Assembly: GCF_013340205.1 (NCBI RefSeq)
Contig: NZ_BJTG01000001.1
Coordinates: 558,001 to 622,000 of the forward strand
DNA from: Anaeromyxobacter diazotrophicus
GTDB lineage: Bacteria; Myxococcota; Myxococcia; Myxococcales; Anaeromyxobacteraceae
DNA: 64,000 bases
Reading direction: 5' to 3'
Positions 28,648 through 36,216 of the stretch are shown one piece after another; the first letter of the stretch is position 1; the number at the start of each line of letters is the position of its first letter. Position numbers and translations under genes: made by a program. Under the pieces are notes generated by a model, which saw only the letters and a program-made list of their open reading frames with translations, was not told the origin of the DNA and did not search any database.

Positions 28648-29325
28648 TCAGTGCGCGCCGCGGGGGGCGGCGCCGGCGCCCAGCGCCGCGGCCACCTCGG
28701 CCAGCTCCGGCGCGGGGAGATCCGAGACGAGCGCGTGCCCGAGATCGCCCGAGCGCCACAGCACGATCTGGAAGCCCACCCGCGAGGCCGCGCGCGCCTC
28801 GGGCCACGGCCGCCCCCCCGCCCTGAAGACGAGCAGCGTGGCGGCGTGCCCGCGCGCCGCGTACTCGAGCACGGCGGCCTTGCGATCGAAGACGTAGCCG
28901 ACCGAGCCGCCCTTCAGGCGGACGTCGTCGCCCGGCGGCGAGGGCACGTCCGGCGCGAAGTCGAGCCTCCCCTCGAACCAGGGCTTCACCTGGTGCGGGC
29001 CGCCGCTGGCGATGTCGGGCGGCTGCTGCCGCGCCAGGACGCGCAGGTGGTCGTTCACCGCCTCGGCCACCAGCGCGCCCGCCTCGCCGCCCTCCCGGCC
29101 CGCGCGCCCGACGAGCAGCCCGCCCGCGACCAGCACGAGCCCCGCCGCCAGCGCCGGCGCCAGCGCGGCCCACGCGCGCGGCCGCGGCGCCGGGCGGGCG
29201 GCGGGCCCGACGAGCAGCCGCAGGCGCGCCCGCAGCGCGGGGGGCGCGGGGTGTCGCGGCGCCCGGAGGAGCAGCTCGTCGAGGATCCGCTCGGCGGGAT
29301 CGGCGCTGCGGGGCGGGCGGGTCAA
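28648..29325 (-). CDS. anti-sigma factor-like membrane protein
   Basis: A 225-residue protein with one transmembrane segment near residues 50-75 (AWAALAPALAAGLVLVAGGLLVG) and an extracytoplasmic domain containing VNDHLRVLA, VKPWFEGRLDFAPDV, GGSVGYVFDRKAAVLEYAAR and ATLLVFRAGG. This is the pattern of the COG5662 anti-sigma family that partners ECF sigma factors. No zinc-finger cysteines are present in the short cytoplasmic part. The start codon is TTG at 29325; it overlaps the sigma gene's TGA stop (TTGA), and GGGAG lies 5 bases upstream. A paralogue with the same domain lies on the other side of the sigma gene. Confidence 0.8.
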   Translation of the reverse strand: MTRPPRSADPAERILDELLLRAPRHPAPPALRARLRLLVGPAARPAPRPRAWAALAPALAAGLVLVAGGLLVGRAGREGGEAGALVAEAVNDHLRVLARQQPPDIASGGPHQVKPWFEGRLDFAPDVPSPPGDDVRLKGGSVGYVFDRKAAVLEYAARGHAATLLVFRAGGRPWPEARAASRVGFQIVLWRSGDLGHALVSDLPAPELAEVAAALGAGAAPRGAH

Positions 29326-29891
29326 GGGGTCTCCCGGGAGGCGTAGTCGGCGAGCAGCAGGCGCAGCTCGGCGCGCGCGCGGGACAGGCGCGACTTCACC
29401 GTGCCGATCGCGCAGCCGAGGACGCCGGCCAGCTCACCTTCGGTGAAGCCTTCGGCGTCGAGCAGCACGACGGTGCGCGCCGGCTCGGAGAGCTGGCCCA
29501 GCGCGGCCTCGATGTCGGCGCCGACCAGGCGGCGCATCCGGTCGAGCTCCCGGTCGCCCATGAGCGAGGGCTCGAGGCCCGGCGCGGCGGCGGCGGGCTC
29601 CGTGGTGTCGTACGGCTCGTCGCCGGCGTGGACGTGGTCGCGCCGGTACCGGCTCAGGAACGCGTTCCGCAGGATCCGGAAGAGCCAGGCCTTCACGTTG
29701 CTGCCGGGCTCGAGGCGGTCCCAGGCCGCGATGGCGCGCGCATAGGTCTCCTGCACGAGGTCCTCCGCGTCCCCCGGGTGGCGGGTCAGGTACCGGGCGA
29801 GGTTGTAGAGGGCGTCGGCGTGCTCGAGCGCCTGCTCGGGCCCGCTGGCCGGCGCGGCCCGCGCCCTCCTCGCCCAGGACCGTAGGCTCAT
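29322..29891 (-). CDS. ECF RNA polymerase sigma factor
   Basis: A 189-residue extracytoplasmic-function sigma factor. Region 2 reads LYNLARYLTRHPGDAEDLVQETYARAI then KAWLFRILRNAFLSRYRR; region 4 reads LGQLSEPARTVVLLDAEGFTEGELAGVLGCAIGTVKSRLSRARAELR. The linker between them is short and acidic, as usual. It is encoded between two paralogous anti-sigma-like proteins, overlapping the downstream one by four bases. An element GGAAC-N16-CGTT at 29934-29958 upstream suggests autoregulation. The stimulus is not evident; co-located copper-protein genes hint at a metal or redox signal, which is inference. Confidence 0.93.
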   Translation of the reverse strand: MSLRSWARRARAAPASGPEQALEHADALYNLARYLTRHPGDAEDLVQETYARAIAAWDRLEPGSNVKAWLFRILRNAFLSRYRRDHVHAGDEPYDTTEPAAAAPGLEPSLMGDRELDRMRRLVGADIEAALGQLSEPARTVVLLDAEGFTEGELAGVLGCAIGTVKSRLSRARAELRLLLADYASRETP

Positions 29892-29933
29892 CTCCCGCGC
29901 CGCCCTCCGGACGCCTGCGCCTGCTCCCGTGCC

Positions 29934-29958
29934 AACGCGGGCGCCCGCCGATCGTTCC
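29934..29958 (-). promoter_or_regulatory. ECF-type promoter element B, upstream of the sigma gene
   Basis: On the minus strand GGAAC (29958-29954) is followed after 16 bases by CGTT (29937-29934). The spacer shares CGGCGGGCGCC with the element at 30662-30688. It lies 43 bases before the sigma factor's ATG, where an autoregulated promoter would be. Confidence 0.5.
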
Positions 29959-29979
29959 CACCCGGGCAGGGGAGCCTGC

Positions 29980-30546
29980 TCACTCGCCCGCCCCTCCGGC
30001 CGTGGCCGCGGCGAGCCGCCGCGCGAGCCGCGCGAGCTCCTCCGGGTTCGAGTCGGAGACGAGCGCGTACCCGAGGTCGCCCACCCTCCACAGCACGGCG
30101 CGGAACCCGCGCTCGCCCGCCTGGTCGAGCCGCGGCGGCCCGGCGTCCGACGCCCCGCCCGGCCAGGCCAGCCCCCCGGCCGGGAAGGCGAGGAGCGTCA
30201 GCTGGTGCAGCCGCAGCCGGTAGACGAGCACGGCCGCCTTGCGGTCGAACACGTACCCCACCGCCGCGCCGCGCAGGTGCAGCTCGCCTCCGTCCGCGGG
30301 CACGGCCGGCGCGAACTCGAGCCTCCCCGCCAGCCACGGCTTCAGCGCGTGCGCGTCGCCGCTCTCCAGCTCGACCGGCCGCGCGGCCGCGAGGACGCGC
30401 AGGTGGTCGTTCACGAGCTCGGTGACGAGGCGGGCCGGGGCGGCCCGCCGCTCCGCGCCCTGGCGCTGGAGCGCGGCCCCCGCCACCACCACCGCCGCCG
30501 CGGCCAGCGCCGCGAGCGCCATCGGGAGGATCGCGGGCCGGCTCAT
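29980..30546 (-). CDS. anti-sigma-like membrane protein, paralogue
   Basis: A 188-residue protein with an N-terminal transmembrane segment (AILPMALAALAAAAVVVAGAAL) and the same outer domain as the anti-sigma protein at 28648: LVTELVNDHLRVLAA, LKPWLAGRLEFAPAV, GAAVGYVFDRKAAVLVYRLR, LTLLAFPAGGLAWPGG, then FRAVLWRVGDLGYALVSD. It lacks the roughly 45-residue cytoplasmic segment that precedes the membrane helix in the other copy. It may therefore be a sensor or decoy and not a sigma-binding protein. It is encoded 88 bases upstream of the sigma gene, under a symmetrical ECF-like promoter that it shares with the divergent phosphoesterase gene. Confidence 0.75.
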   Translation of the reverse strand: MSRPAILPMALAALAAAAVVVAGAALQRQGAERRAAPARLVTELVNDHLRVLAAARPVELESGDAHALKPWLAGRLEFAPAVPADGGELHLRGAAVGYVFDRKAAVLVYRLRLHQLTLLAFPAGGLAWPGGASDAGPPRLDQAGERGFRAVLWRVGDLGYALVSDSNPEELARLARRLAAATAGGAGE

Positions 30547-30661
30547 CCACTCCCTTGTACGGCGCCGCCCGGCCCGCCGCCGCGCGCTCGCAGGGCCTGG
30601 TGGGTTGCCCCTTCCCGGCGTTCGAGGGCCCGGGGCCGCGCGCACTCCGCACCGGCCGCCG

Positions 30662-30688
30662 GGAACGGTCGGCGCCCGCCGGCGTTCC
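30662..30688. promoter_or_regulatory. symmetrical, bidirectional ECF-type promoter element A
   Basis: GGAAC at 30662-30666 and GTTCC at 30684-30688 are inverted repeats. Read in either direction the element gives GGAAC-N16-CGTT, a plausible -35/-10 pair for an ECF sigma factor. It lies between the divergent genes at 30546 (minus) and 30778 (plus) and could drive both. Confidence 0.5.
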
Positions 30689-30777
30689 GGTCGGTGAAGG
30701 GCGCCGCAGCTCCGCCGCTGTCCGGCCGAGGACCTCGGCCCCCGAACCCCGGCGCTCGTGCGCCGACCGGAGGAACC

Positions 30778-31782
30778 GTGCGCCACCCCATCGACCGCAG
30801 GAGCTTCCTCAGGATCGCGGGCCTGTCGCTCGGCGCCGGTGCCCTCTACCGCGTCGCGCCCGCGCTCGCGGCGGGACCGGGCGGGCGCGACACCGCGCGC
30901 CGCCTCGCCCGCGCCAACGGCGAGGGGGTGACCCCGTTCTCGTTCGTGCAGCTGAGCGACACCCACGTCGGCTTTCGCGGCCCGCCCAACCCCACCGGCA
31001 CCCTGGCCTTCGAGCGCGCGGTCGAGGTGGTGAACGGCCTCCGGGAGCAGCCGGAGCTCGTCCTCTTCACCGGCGATCTCACGCACGACGCGGAGGGGCG
31101 GGCCGAGCGCCTCGCGAGGATGCGGCGGTTCCAGCAGCTCGCGAGCGGGCTGCGGGCCAAGGCGCGGCACGCCGTCCCCGGCGAGCACGACGCGGCCATC
31201 GACGGCGGCGCGCTCTACCGCGAGGTCTTCGGCGAGACGAGCTACGCCTTCGACCACCGCGGGGTCCACTTCGTCGCGCTCGACAACGTCTCCAGGCCGA
31301 AGCCGGAGATCGGCGCCGAGCGGCTCGCCTGGCTGCGCCAGGACCTCGCGCGCTACCCGGTCACCGCCCCCATCGTCGTCTTCACGCACCGCCCGCTCTT
31401 CGACCTGAAGCCCGAGTGGGAGTGGTTCACCCGCGACGGCGCCGAGGCGATGAAGCTGCTCGCGCCCTACGAGAACGTCACCGTGCTCTACGGCCACATC
31501 CACCGCGAGCACGTCCACCAGGAGCCGAACGGTCGGCACGTCGCGGCGCGCTCGCTCATCTTCGCCTTCCCGGACCCCGCCGCGGCGGCCGAGAAGAAGC
31601 CGGCGCCCTTCGACCCGCAGCGCCCGTTCCGGAACCTGGGGCCGCGGCTGCTGCACGCCGGCCCGGGCGCCTCCTCCCGGACGCTGGCGCTCGGGATGGA
31701 GGAGGTGGAGCTCACCCTGCGCGAGCACTCGGGCACCGAGGGCTTCCAGCAGCTGCTCCGGCCGTCCACGCTCGAAGGCTGA
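30778..31782 (+). CDS. Tat-exported metallophosphoesterase
   Basis: A 334-residue calcineurin-like phosphoesterase. The N-terminus IDRRSFLRIAGLSLGAGAL is a twin-arginine signal, so the folded enzyme acts outside the cytoplasm. Metal-binding motifs: Asp61 and His63 in SDTHVG, Asp100 in GDLTHD, GEHD at 135-138, the histidine in FTHRPLF, and GHIHRE. The third motif is GEHD in place of the usual GNHD/E, a substitution that I believe recurs in relatives found beside cupredoxin genes. The start is GTG at 30778 with GGAGGA before it. The CuA-protein gene follows after 14 bases. The substrate is unknown. Confidence 0.88.
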   Translation: MRHPIDRRSFLRIAGLSLGAGALYRVAPALAAGPGGRDTARRLARANGEGVTPFSFVQLSDTHVGFRGPPNPTGTLAFERAVEVVNGLREQPELVLFTGDLTHDAEGRAERLARMRRFQQLASGLRAKARHAVPGEHDAAIDGGALYREVFGETSYAFDHRGVHFVALDNVSRPKPEIGAERLAWLRQDLARYPVTAPIVVFTHRPLFDLKPEWEWFTRDGAEAMKLLAPYENVTVLYGHIHREHVHQEPNGRHVAARSLIFAFPDPAAAAEKKPAPFDPQRPFRNLGPRLLHAGPGASSRTLALGMEEVELTLREHSGTEGFQQLLRPSTLEG

Positions 31783-31796
31783 AAGGGGAGACCGAC

Positions 31797-32150
31797 ATGA
31801 CGACGACGGGTTGGAGGTGGGCGCGCGCGGCCGCCGCCGCGGCGCTGCTGGCGTTCGGCGGCGGGGCCTCGGCGGCGGGGCGGGTGATCGAGGTGAAGGC
31901 CAAGCGCTTCGAGTTCAGCCCCGCGGAGCTGAGGCTGAAGCTCGGCGAGCCGGTCACCCTGCGCGTCACCAGCGCCGACGTGACGCACGGCTTCTACCAG
32001 AAGGAGCTCGGCATCGACGCCGAGATCGAGCCGGGCCGCGCCACGGAGGTGGCCCTCACCCCGACCAGGGCGGGCCGGTTCACGCTCATCTGCGACCACT
32101 TCTGCGGCGCCGGCCACGGGAACATGCGCCTCGTCCTCGTCGTGGAGTGA
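31797..32150 (+). CDS. stand-alone CuA-type cupredoxin
   Basis: A 117-residue secreted protein: signal peptide to about residue 27, then one cupredoxin domain. His64 (VTHGF), Cys99, Cys103, His107 and Met110 in the loop CDHFCGAGHGNM reproduce the binuclear copper (CuA) ligand set of cytochrome oxidase subunit II and nitrous-oxide reductase. No other oxidase subunit is encoded nearby and the protein has no membrane anchor beyond the signal. It would be a soluble periplasmic electron carrier or copper chaperone. It lies 14 bases after the phosphoesterase gene, with AAAGGGGAG as ribosome site, so the two are co-translated from one mRNA. Confidence 0.88.
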   Translation: MTTTGWRWARAAAAAALLAFGGGASAAGRVIEVKAKRFEFSPAELRLKLGEPVTLRVTSADVTHGFYQKELGIDAEIEPGRATEVALTPTRAGRFTLICDHFCGAGHGNMRLVLVVE

Positions 32151-32231
32151 CGGTCGCCTGCCCGCTGCTCCCTCGGGGCGCCGCGGCCGATCGGCGCGCC
32201 CTCGGGTGTGGATCGAGCGGGAGGAAGAACC

Positions 32232-32747
32232 ATGGACCAGGGCAGATTCGCAGTGGTGGCCGCGGCGGCGCTCGCGGCGGCGTGCGGCGGCAGCTACAGC
32301 GCGCCCAGTGGAGGGACCGACGCCGGCACGGTCACCACCACCGGCGCCGACGGGGGCACGACCCCGACCTCGTTCGAGCTGCACATCAAGGGCATGGCCT
32401 TCTCGCCCGAGAACCTGACGGTGCCGGCGGGCGCCACCGTCCAGGTGGTGAACGACGACGGCTCGGTGCCGCACTCGGTGACGAGCGAGGCGACGGCGGG
32501 CGCCTACGTGCCGGGCAGCGTGGCCGGGATCTCCTTCGACACCGGGATCTTCACCGGGACGCGGAGCTTCACCCTCCCCGCCAGCGCCGCCACCGGCACG
32601 GTCATCCCCTACTTCTGCCGGGTGCACGGCGCGATGATGGTGGACGCGGCCAAGGTGCAGCTCACCATCGGACCGGCCGGCACGGCGCCGGTGACGCCGA
32701 CCACGACCCCCGCCCCCACCATGCCGCCGAGCCCGGGCGGCTACTGA
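32232..32747 (+). CDS. plastocyanin-like copper lipoprotein
   Basis: A 171-residue lipoprotein: signal with lipobox LAAAC (Cys18), a Ser/Thr/Gly linker, then a blue-copper domain, then a Thr/Pro tail. The domain begins FELHIKGMAFSPENLTVPAGATVQV. The type 1 copper ligands are His81 (VPHSVTSE), Cys129 and His132 (YFCRVHG), and Met135 or Met136. It would sit on the outer side of a membrane and pass electrons. I chose the ATG at 32232, which follows GGAGG; an ATG-like start 8 codons earlier would spoil the signal peptide. It is 81 bases from the CuA gene, most likely in the same operon. Confidence 0.88.
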   Translation: MDQGRFAVVAAAALAAACGGSYSAPSGGTDAGTVTTTGADGGTTPTSFELHIKGMAFSPENLTVPAGATVQVVNDDGSVPHSVTSEATAGAYVPGSVAGISFDTGIFTGTRSFTLPASAATGTVIPYFCRVHGAMMVDAAKVQLTIGPAGTAPVTPTTTPAPTMPPSPGGY

Positions 32748-32754
32748 GCGCGGG

Positions 32755-33858
32755 CTACTTCCGCTCGTTGGCGATGCGGGTGGCCTCCTCGACCAGCGCG
32801 TCCTCGAGCTCCTCGGCCTTCATGCGCTTCACGATCTTGCCGGCCTTGAAGAGGAGCCCGACGCCGTTGTGGCCATAGGCGACGCCGACGTCGGCGGCGC
32901 TCGCCTCGCCGGGGCCGTTCACCTCGCACCCCATGACCGCCACGTTCACCTCGCCCTTGAGCTGGCCGAGGCGCTGCTCGACCCGCTCGGCGATGGGGAT
33001 CATCCCCACCGAGCAGCGGCCGCAGGTGGGGCAGGCGGTGAGGCTGGCGCCCCCGAACTTGAGCCCGAGCGACTTGAGGAGGACCCGGGCCACCCTGGGC
33101 TCCTCCACCGGGTCGGCCGCGAGCGAGACGCGGAGGGTGTCGCCGATCCCGCCGGCGAGCAGGATGCCGAGGCCGGCGGCGCTCTTCACGGCGCCCGAGA
33201 GCAGCGTGCCCGCCTCGGTGATGCCGAGGTGGAGCGGGTACTCGAAGCGCTCGGCGAAGAGGCGGTTGGCCTGCACCGTCATGGCGATGTCGTGCGCCTT
33301 CAGGGACACCTTGATCTCGCGGTACCCCTCGTCCTCCAGGAACTGGATGTGGCGGGCGGCGCTCTCCACCATGCCCTCGGCGGTGGGCCAGCCGTGCTTC
33401 GCGACGATGTCGTCCTCGAGCGAGCCGGCGTTGACGCCGATGCGGATGGGGACCTGCCGCTCGCGCGCCGCCTTCACGACCTCGCGGACGCGCTCGCGCG
33501 AGCCGATGTTGCCCGGGTTGAGGCGGATGCAGTGCATGCCGGCCTCGAGCGCCGCCAGCGCCAGCCGGTAGTCGAAGTGGATGTCGGCCACGAGCGGCAC
33601 GGGCGTGCCGCGCACGATCTCGCGCAGCGCCGCCGCCGCGTCCCGGTCCGGCACGGCCAGCCGCACGATGTCGGCGCCCGCGTCGGCGAGCGCCCGGATC
33701 TGCGCCAGCGTCCCCGCCACGTCGGTCGTGTCGGTGGTGGTCATCGACTGGACCGAGATGGGGGCGCCGCCGCCCACCTGCACCCCGCCGACCCGGACCG
33801 GCCGCGTCTTGCGGCGCGGCGAGATGGCCGAGATCCCCTGGTGGTCGTAGGCGCCCAT
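32755..33858 (-). CDS. ispG: 4-hydroxy-3-methylbut-2-enyl diphosphate synthase
   Basis: IspG (GcpE) carries out the reductive step before last of the MEP isoprenoid pathway. The 367-residue length is that of the short bacterial form. The 4Fe-4S ligands Cys276, Cys279, Cys311 and Glu318 (motifs CPTCGRCS and GCEVNGPGE) match the E. coli enzyme with a constant offset of six. N-terminal TIM-barrel motifs RRKTRPVRVGGVQVGG, SVQSMTTTDT and CIRLNPGNIG are intact. The gene converges with the cupredoxin operon, ending 7 bases from it. A strong hairpin (33885-33908) lies upstream of its start and probably ends the preceding gene's transcript. Confidence 0.97.
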   Translation of the reverse strand: MGAYDHQGISAISPRRKTRPVRVGGVQVGGGAPISVQSMTTTDTTDVAGTLAQIRALADAGADIVRLAVPDRDAAAALREIVRGTPVPLVADIHFDYRLALAALEAGMHCIRLNPGNIGSRERVREVVKAARERQVPIRIGVNAGSLEDDIVAKHGWPTAEGMVESAARHIQFLEDEGYREIKVSLKAHDIAMTVQANRLFAERFEYPLHLGITEAGTLLSGAVKSAAGLGILLAGGIGDTLRVSLAADPVEEPRVARVLLKSLGLKFGGASLTACPTCGRCSVGMIPIAERVEQRLGQLKGEVNVAVMGCEVNGPGEASAADVGVAYGHNGVGLLFKAGKIVKRMKAEELEDALVEEATRIANERK

Positions 33859-33884
33859 GCGTGCCGTCCCCCGAAAAGCGAAGA

Positions 33885-33908
33885 GCCCGCCGCGGCTGCG
33901 CGGCGGGC
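33885..33908 (-). terminator. rho-independent terminator after the DsbA-like gene
   Basis: GCCCGCCGCG at 33885-33894 and CGCGGCGGGC at 33899-33908 pair perfectly over 10 bases with a 4-base loop. Read on the minus strand the stem is followed by TCTTCGCTTTT, a T-rich stretch. It stands 83 bases past the stop of the minus-strand gene at 33991 and just upstream of ispG. Confidence 0.75.
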
Positions 33909-33990
33909 CCTTCCTGTTAACGCGATCGCCGGGGCGATGCCAACCCGAGCGGCCGGCCGCGGAGGGGGCAGGGCCCCCCGCCCTCGCCGG

Positions 33991-34980
33991 CTACCGCTTC
34001 GCCAGCTCCTGGTCGATGAGGTTCTTGAACTCCTCGAACGGCTGCGCGCCGGTGAGCTGGTAGCCGTTGATGAAGAAGGCCGGCGTGCCGGTCACCCCCA
34101 CCTTGGACCCGGCCGCCTTGTTCGCCTCGACCACCTTGGCCTTGTCGCCGCCGTCGAGGCACTTGTCGAACTTGGCCTGGTCGAGGCCGAGGTCCTTCGC
34201 GTAGCCCTTGAGCGCCGGGGCCTCGAGCTTCTGCTGGTTCGCGAAGAGCTTCTCGTGCATCTCCCAGTACTTCCCCTGGTCGGCCGCGCACTGCGCCGCC
34301 TCGGCGGCCTTCTCGGCGTGCGGGTGGAAGGGGAGCGGGAAGTCGCGGTACACGAGGCGGATCTTGCCGTCGTAGGCCTTCATCACCTGCTTCACCGTGT
34401 CCTCGGCCTTGGAGCAGTACGGGCACTCGAAGTCGGAGAACTCGACGATGGTGACGGGCGCGCTGGCCGGCCCCTTCGACGGGCCCTCGGCGGCGACCTC
34501 GACGCGCGGCGGCTTCAGGTTCACCTCGACCTTGAGCTCCTTCTTGAGCTGGTCGACGTAGGCGGTCTGCGCGGCCTGCAGGGCGGGCCGTTCCATGTAC
34601 TGGGCGATCTGCTCCTTCACCTGCTCGAAGGGCGGCAGCGGCTGGCGCTTCGACTGCTCGTCGTAGAACTGCTTCATGTCGGCGTCGGTCGGCTTCTTGA
34701 CCTTGTCCGTCACCTCGCGCTTCCAGAGCGCCTCGGGGGTGAGGTTCTCCGCCTTCGCCTTCTGCTCGACGAGCTTGCGCACCAGCATCTGGTCCAGCGC
34801 CTGCTTGCGCTGGTCGAACATCTGCGCGTCGAGCTCGGCGGCGCTGATGCTGCCGCCGGTCCACTTCGCGACCGGCGCGCCGGAGTCGCCGCCCGCGGCG
34901 GTCTTGGCCTCGGTGGTGGTGGGCTTCTGGCAGGCCACCGCCAGGGTGAGCGTGAAGAGGCCGAGGACGAAGCGTTTCAT
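33991..34980 (-). CDS. DsbA-family thioredoxin-fold lipoprotein
   Basis: A 329-residue lipoprotein (lipobox LAVAC, Cys17). Residues 40-150 resemble the helical N-domain of SurA-type chaperones (AAELDAQMFDQRKQALDQMLVRKLVEQKA), and residues 165-329 are a DsbA-type thioredoxin domain with the redox pair Cys186-Pro-Tyr-Cys189, a cis-proline loop GVTGTPAFFING and the helical insert of DsbA. It probably oxidises, reduces or isomerises disulfides in envelope proteins. The combination of a chaperone-like domain with DsbA is seen in deltaproteobacteria. The start at 34980 gives the only sensible signal peptide. It ends at a clear terminator. Confidence 0.9.
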   Translation of the reverse strand: MKRFVLGLFTLTLAVACQKPTTTEAKTAAGGDSGAPVAKWTGGSISAAELDAQMFDQRKQALDQMLVRKLVEQKAKAENLTPEALWKREVTDKVKKPTDADMKQFYDEQSKRQPLPPFEQVKEQIAQYMERPALQAAQTAYVDQLKKELKVEVNLKPPRVEVAAEGPSKGPASAPVTIVEFSDFECPYCSKAEDTVKQVMKAYDGKIRLVYRDFPLPFHPHAEKAAEAAQCAADQGKYWEMHEKLFANQQKLEAPALKGYAKDLGLDQAKFDKCLDGGDKAKVVEANKAAGSKVGVTGTPAFFINGYQLTGAQPFEEFKNLIDQELAKR

Positions 34981-35246
34981 GGTGCTCCCGTGGACAGGTG
35001 GACCGCGCGATGCGAGGCGCGGGATTCTGTCGAGGAACACCCGGACCGTCAATCCATTTCCGGGCCGAAGCCCGCGCGCCCTCGGGCTTTTCCGGCGGAG
35101 CGCGCCCCGCGCGCCGGCGCGCGCTCGGGCCCGCGCGACCCCGGGGGCGCCGCGACCCCCCGGCCAGCGCTGCGCCGCGAGCCGCCCGCGCGCGCGCGGA
35201 GGTGGCACGCTCCTCGCTTGGCGAGGGGGATGGCCCGAGGAGAGCG

Positions 35247-36122
35247 ATGACCGCGTCCAGCTGCGACAGATCGGCGGTGCACGTCCGGCTCCTGCGCCTG
35301 TTCGCTTCACCCACCTACCAGCCCCCCAGGCTGCCGCAGGTGGCGCTCGAGATCATGGAGCTCTCGCAGCGCCCCGAGGTGAGCTTCGCCCAGGTGGGCG
35401 CGGTGCTGGAGAAGGATCCGCTCCTCGCCGCCAAGGTGCTCTCCATCGCGCAGTCGGCGATGTACGCGCCCCGCTCGCCCATCCTCTCGTTGCGCCAGGC
35501 GGGGGTCCGGCTGGGCCTGAAGACGCTGCGCGACCTCGTCCTCGAGGCGGCCGTGAGCATGCGCGTGTTCCGCGCGCCCGGGTACGGCGACGCCATGGAG
35601 CGGCTGTCGCGCCACAGCACCGCCACCGCCTACCTGCTGCGCGCGCTCTGCCGCCGCACCGGCCTCGACGCCGACTACGCCTTCCTGTGCGGGCTGCTCC
35701 ACGACGTGGGGCTCGCCGCCTGCCTGCTCGCGCTCTCCGACGAGCCTCGCGGCGGCGTGGTGCCGTTCGACGCGCTCGGCCCGGCGCTCCACGACCTGCA
35801 CGAGGAGGCGTCCGGCCTCGTGACGCGGCTGTGGGGCCTGCCGGCCGAGGTCCAGCAGCTCGCCGCGACCCACCACCAGCTCGCGGTGGGCGGCCGGCCC
35901 GACCCGCTCCACGCCGCGCTCATCGTGGCGGAGGCGCTCGCCGCCGACCAGGGCGCCGGCATGGAGCCCGCGGGCGTCCAGGGCGGCCTCGACCAGAACG
36001 GCCCGGAGCTGCGGGAGCAGGCGTGCGCCGCGCTCGGGCTGGACGCCCCGGCCCTGGCCGCGGCGCGGGTCGAGGCGAGCGAGATCCTGGGGGCCCTGGG
36101 CGGCGTCGCCCCCGCGGCGTGA
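35247..36122 (+). CDS. HDOD-domain signalling protein
   Basis: A 291-residue single-domain HDOD protein. The domain starts at about residue 25 (PPRLPQVALEIMELSQRPEVSFAQVGAVLEKDPLLAAKVLSIAQSA) and contains SLRQAGVRLGLKTLRDLVLEAA and LCGLLHDVGL, a degenerate HD motif. HDOD proteins lack obvious enzyme activity and act in signal transduction, often with c-di-GMP, chemotaxis or stress systems. The ATG at 35247 is preceded by GAGGAG. It diverges from the DsbA-like gene across 266 bases, in which I see no other gene. A GC-rich hairpin follows its stop. Confidence 0.88.
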   Translation: MTASSCDRSAVHVRLLRLFASPTYQPPRLPQVALEIMELSQRPEVSFAQVGAVLEKDPLLAAKVLSIAQSAMYAPRSPILSLRQAGVRLGLKTLRDLVLEAAVSMRVFRAPGYGDAMERLSRHSTATAYLLRALCRRTGLDADYAFLCGLLHDVGLAACLLALSDEPRGGVVPFDALGPALHDLHEEASGLVTRLWGLPAEVQQLAATHHQLAVGGRPDPLHAALIVAEALAADQGAGMEPAGVQGGLDQNGPELREQACAALGLDAPALAAARVEASEILGALGGVAPAA

Positions 36123-36124
36123 TC

Positions 36125-36156
36125 GCGCGCGGCGACGGCGCCGCGGCGCCGCGCGC
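36125..36156 (+). terminator. hairpin after the HDOD gene
   Basis: GCGCGCGGCG at 36125-36134 and CGCCGCGCGC at 36147-36156 are perfect 10-base inverted arms with a 12-base loop, just after the stop codon. There is no T-run, so its role as a terminator is a guess. Confidence 0.35.
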
Positions 36157-36216
36157 GCATGACAAGCGCCGGGGGACGGGCTAAACAGACCGGGCACCTT
36201 CCACCCCGGGGGAGAG

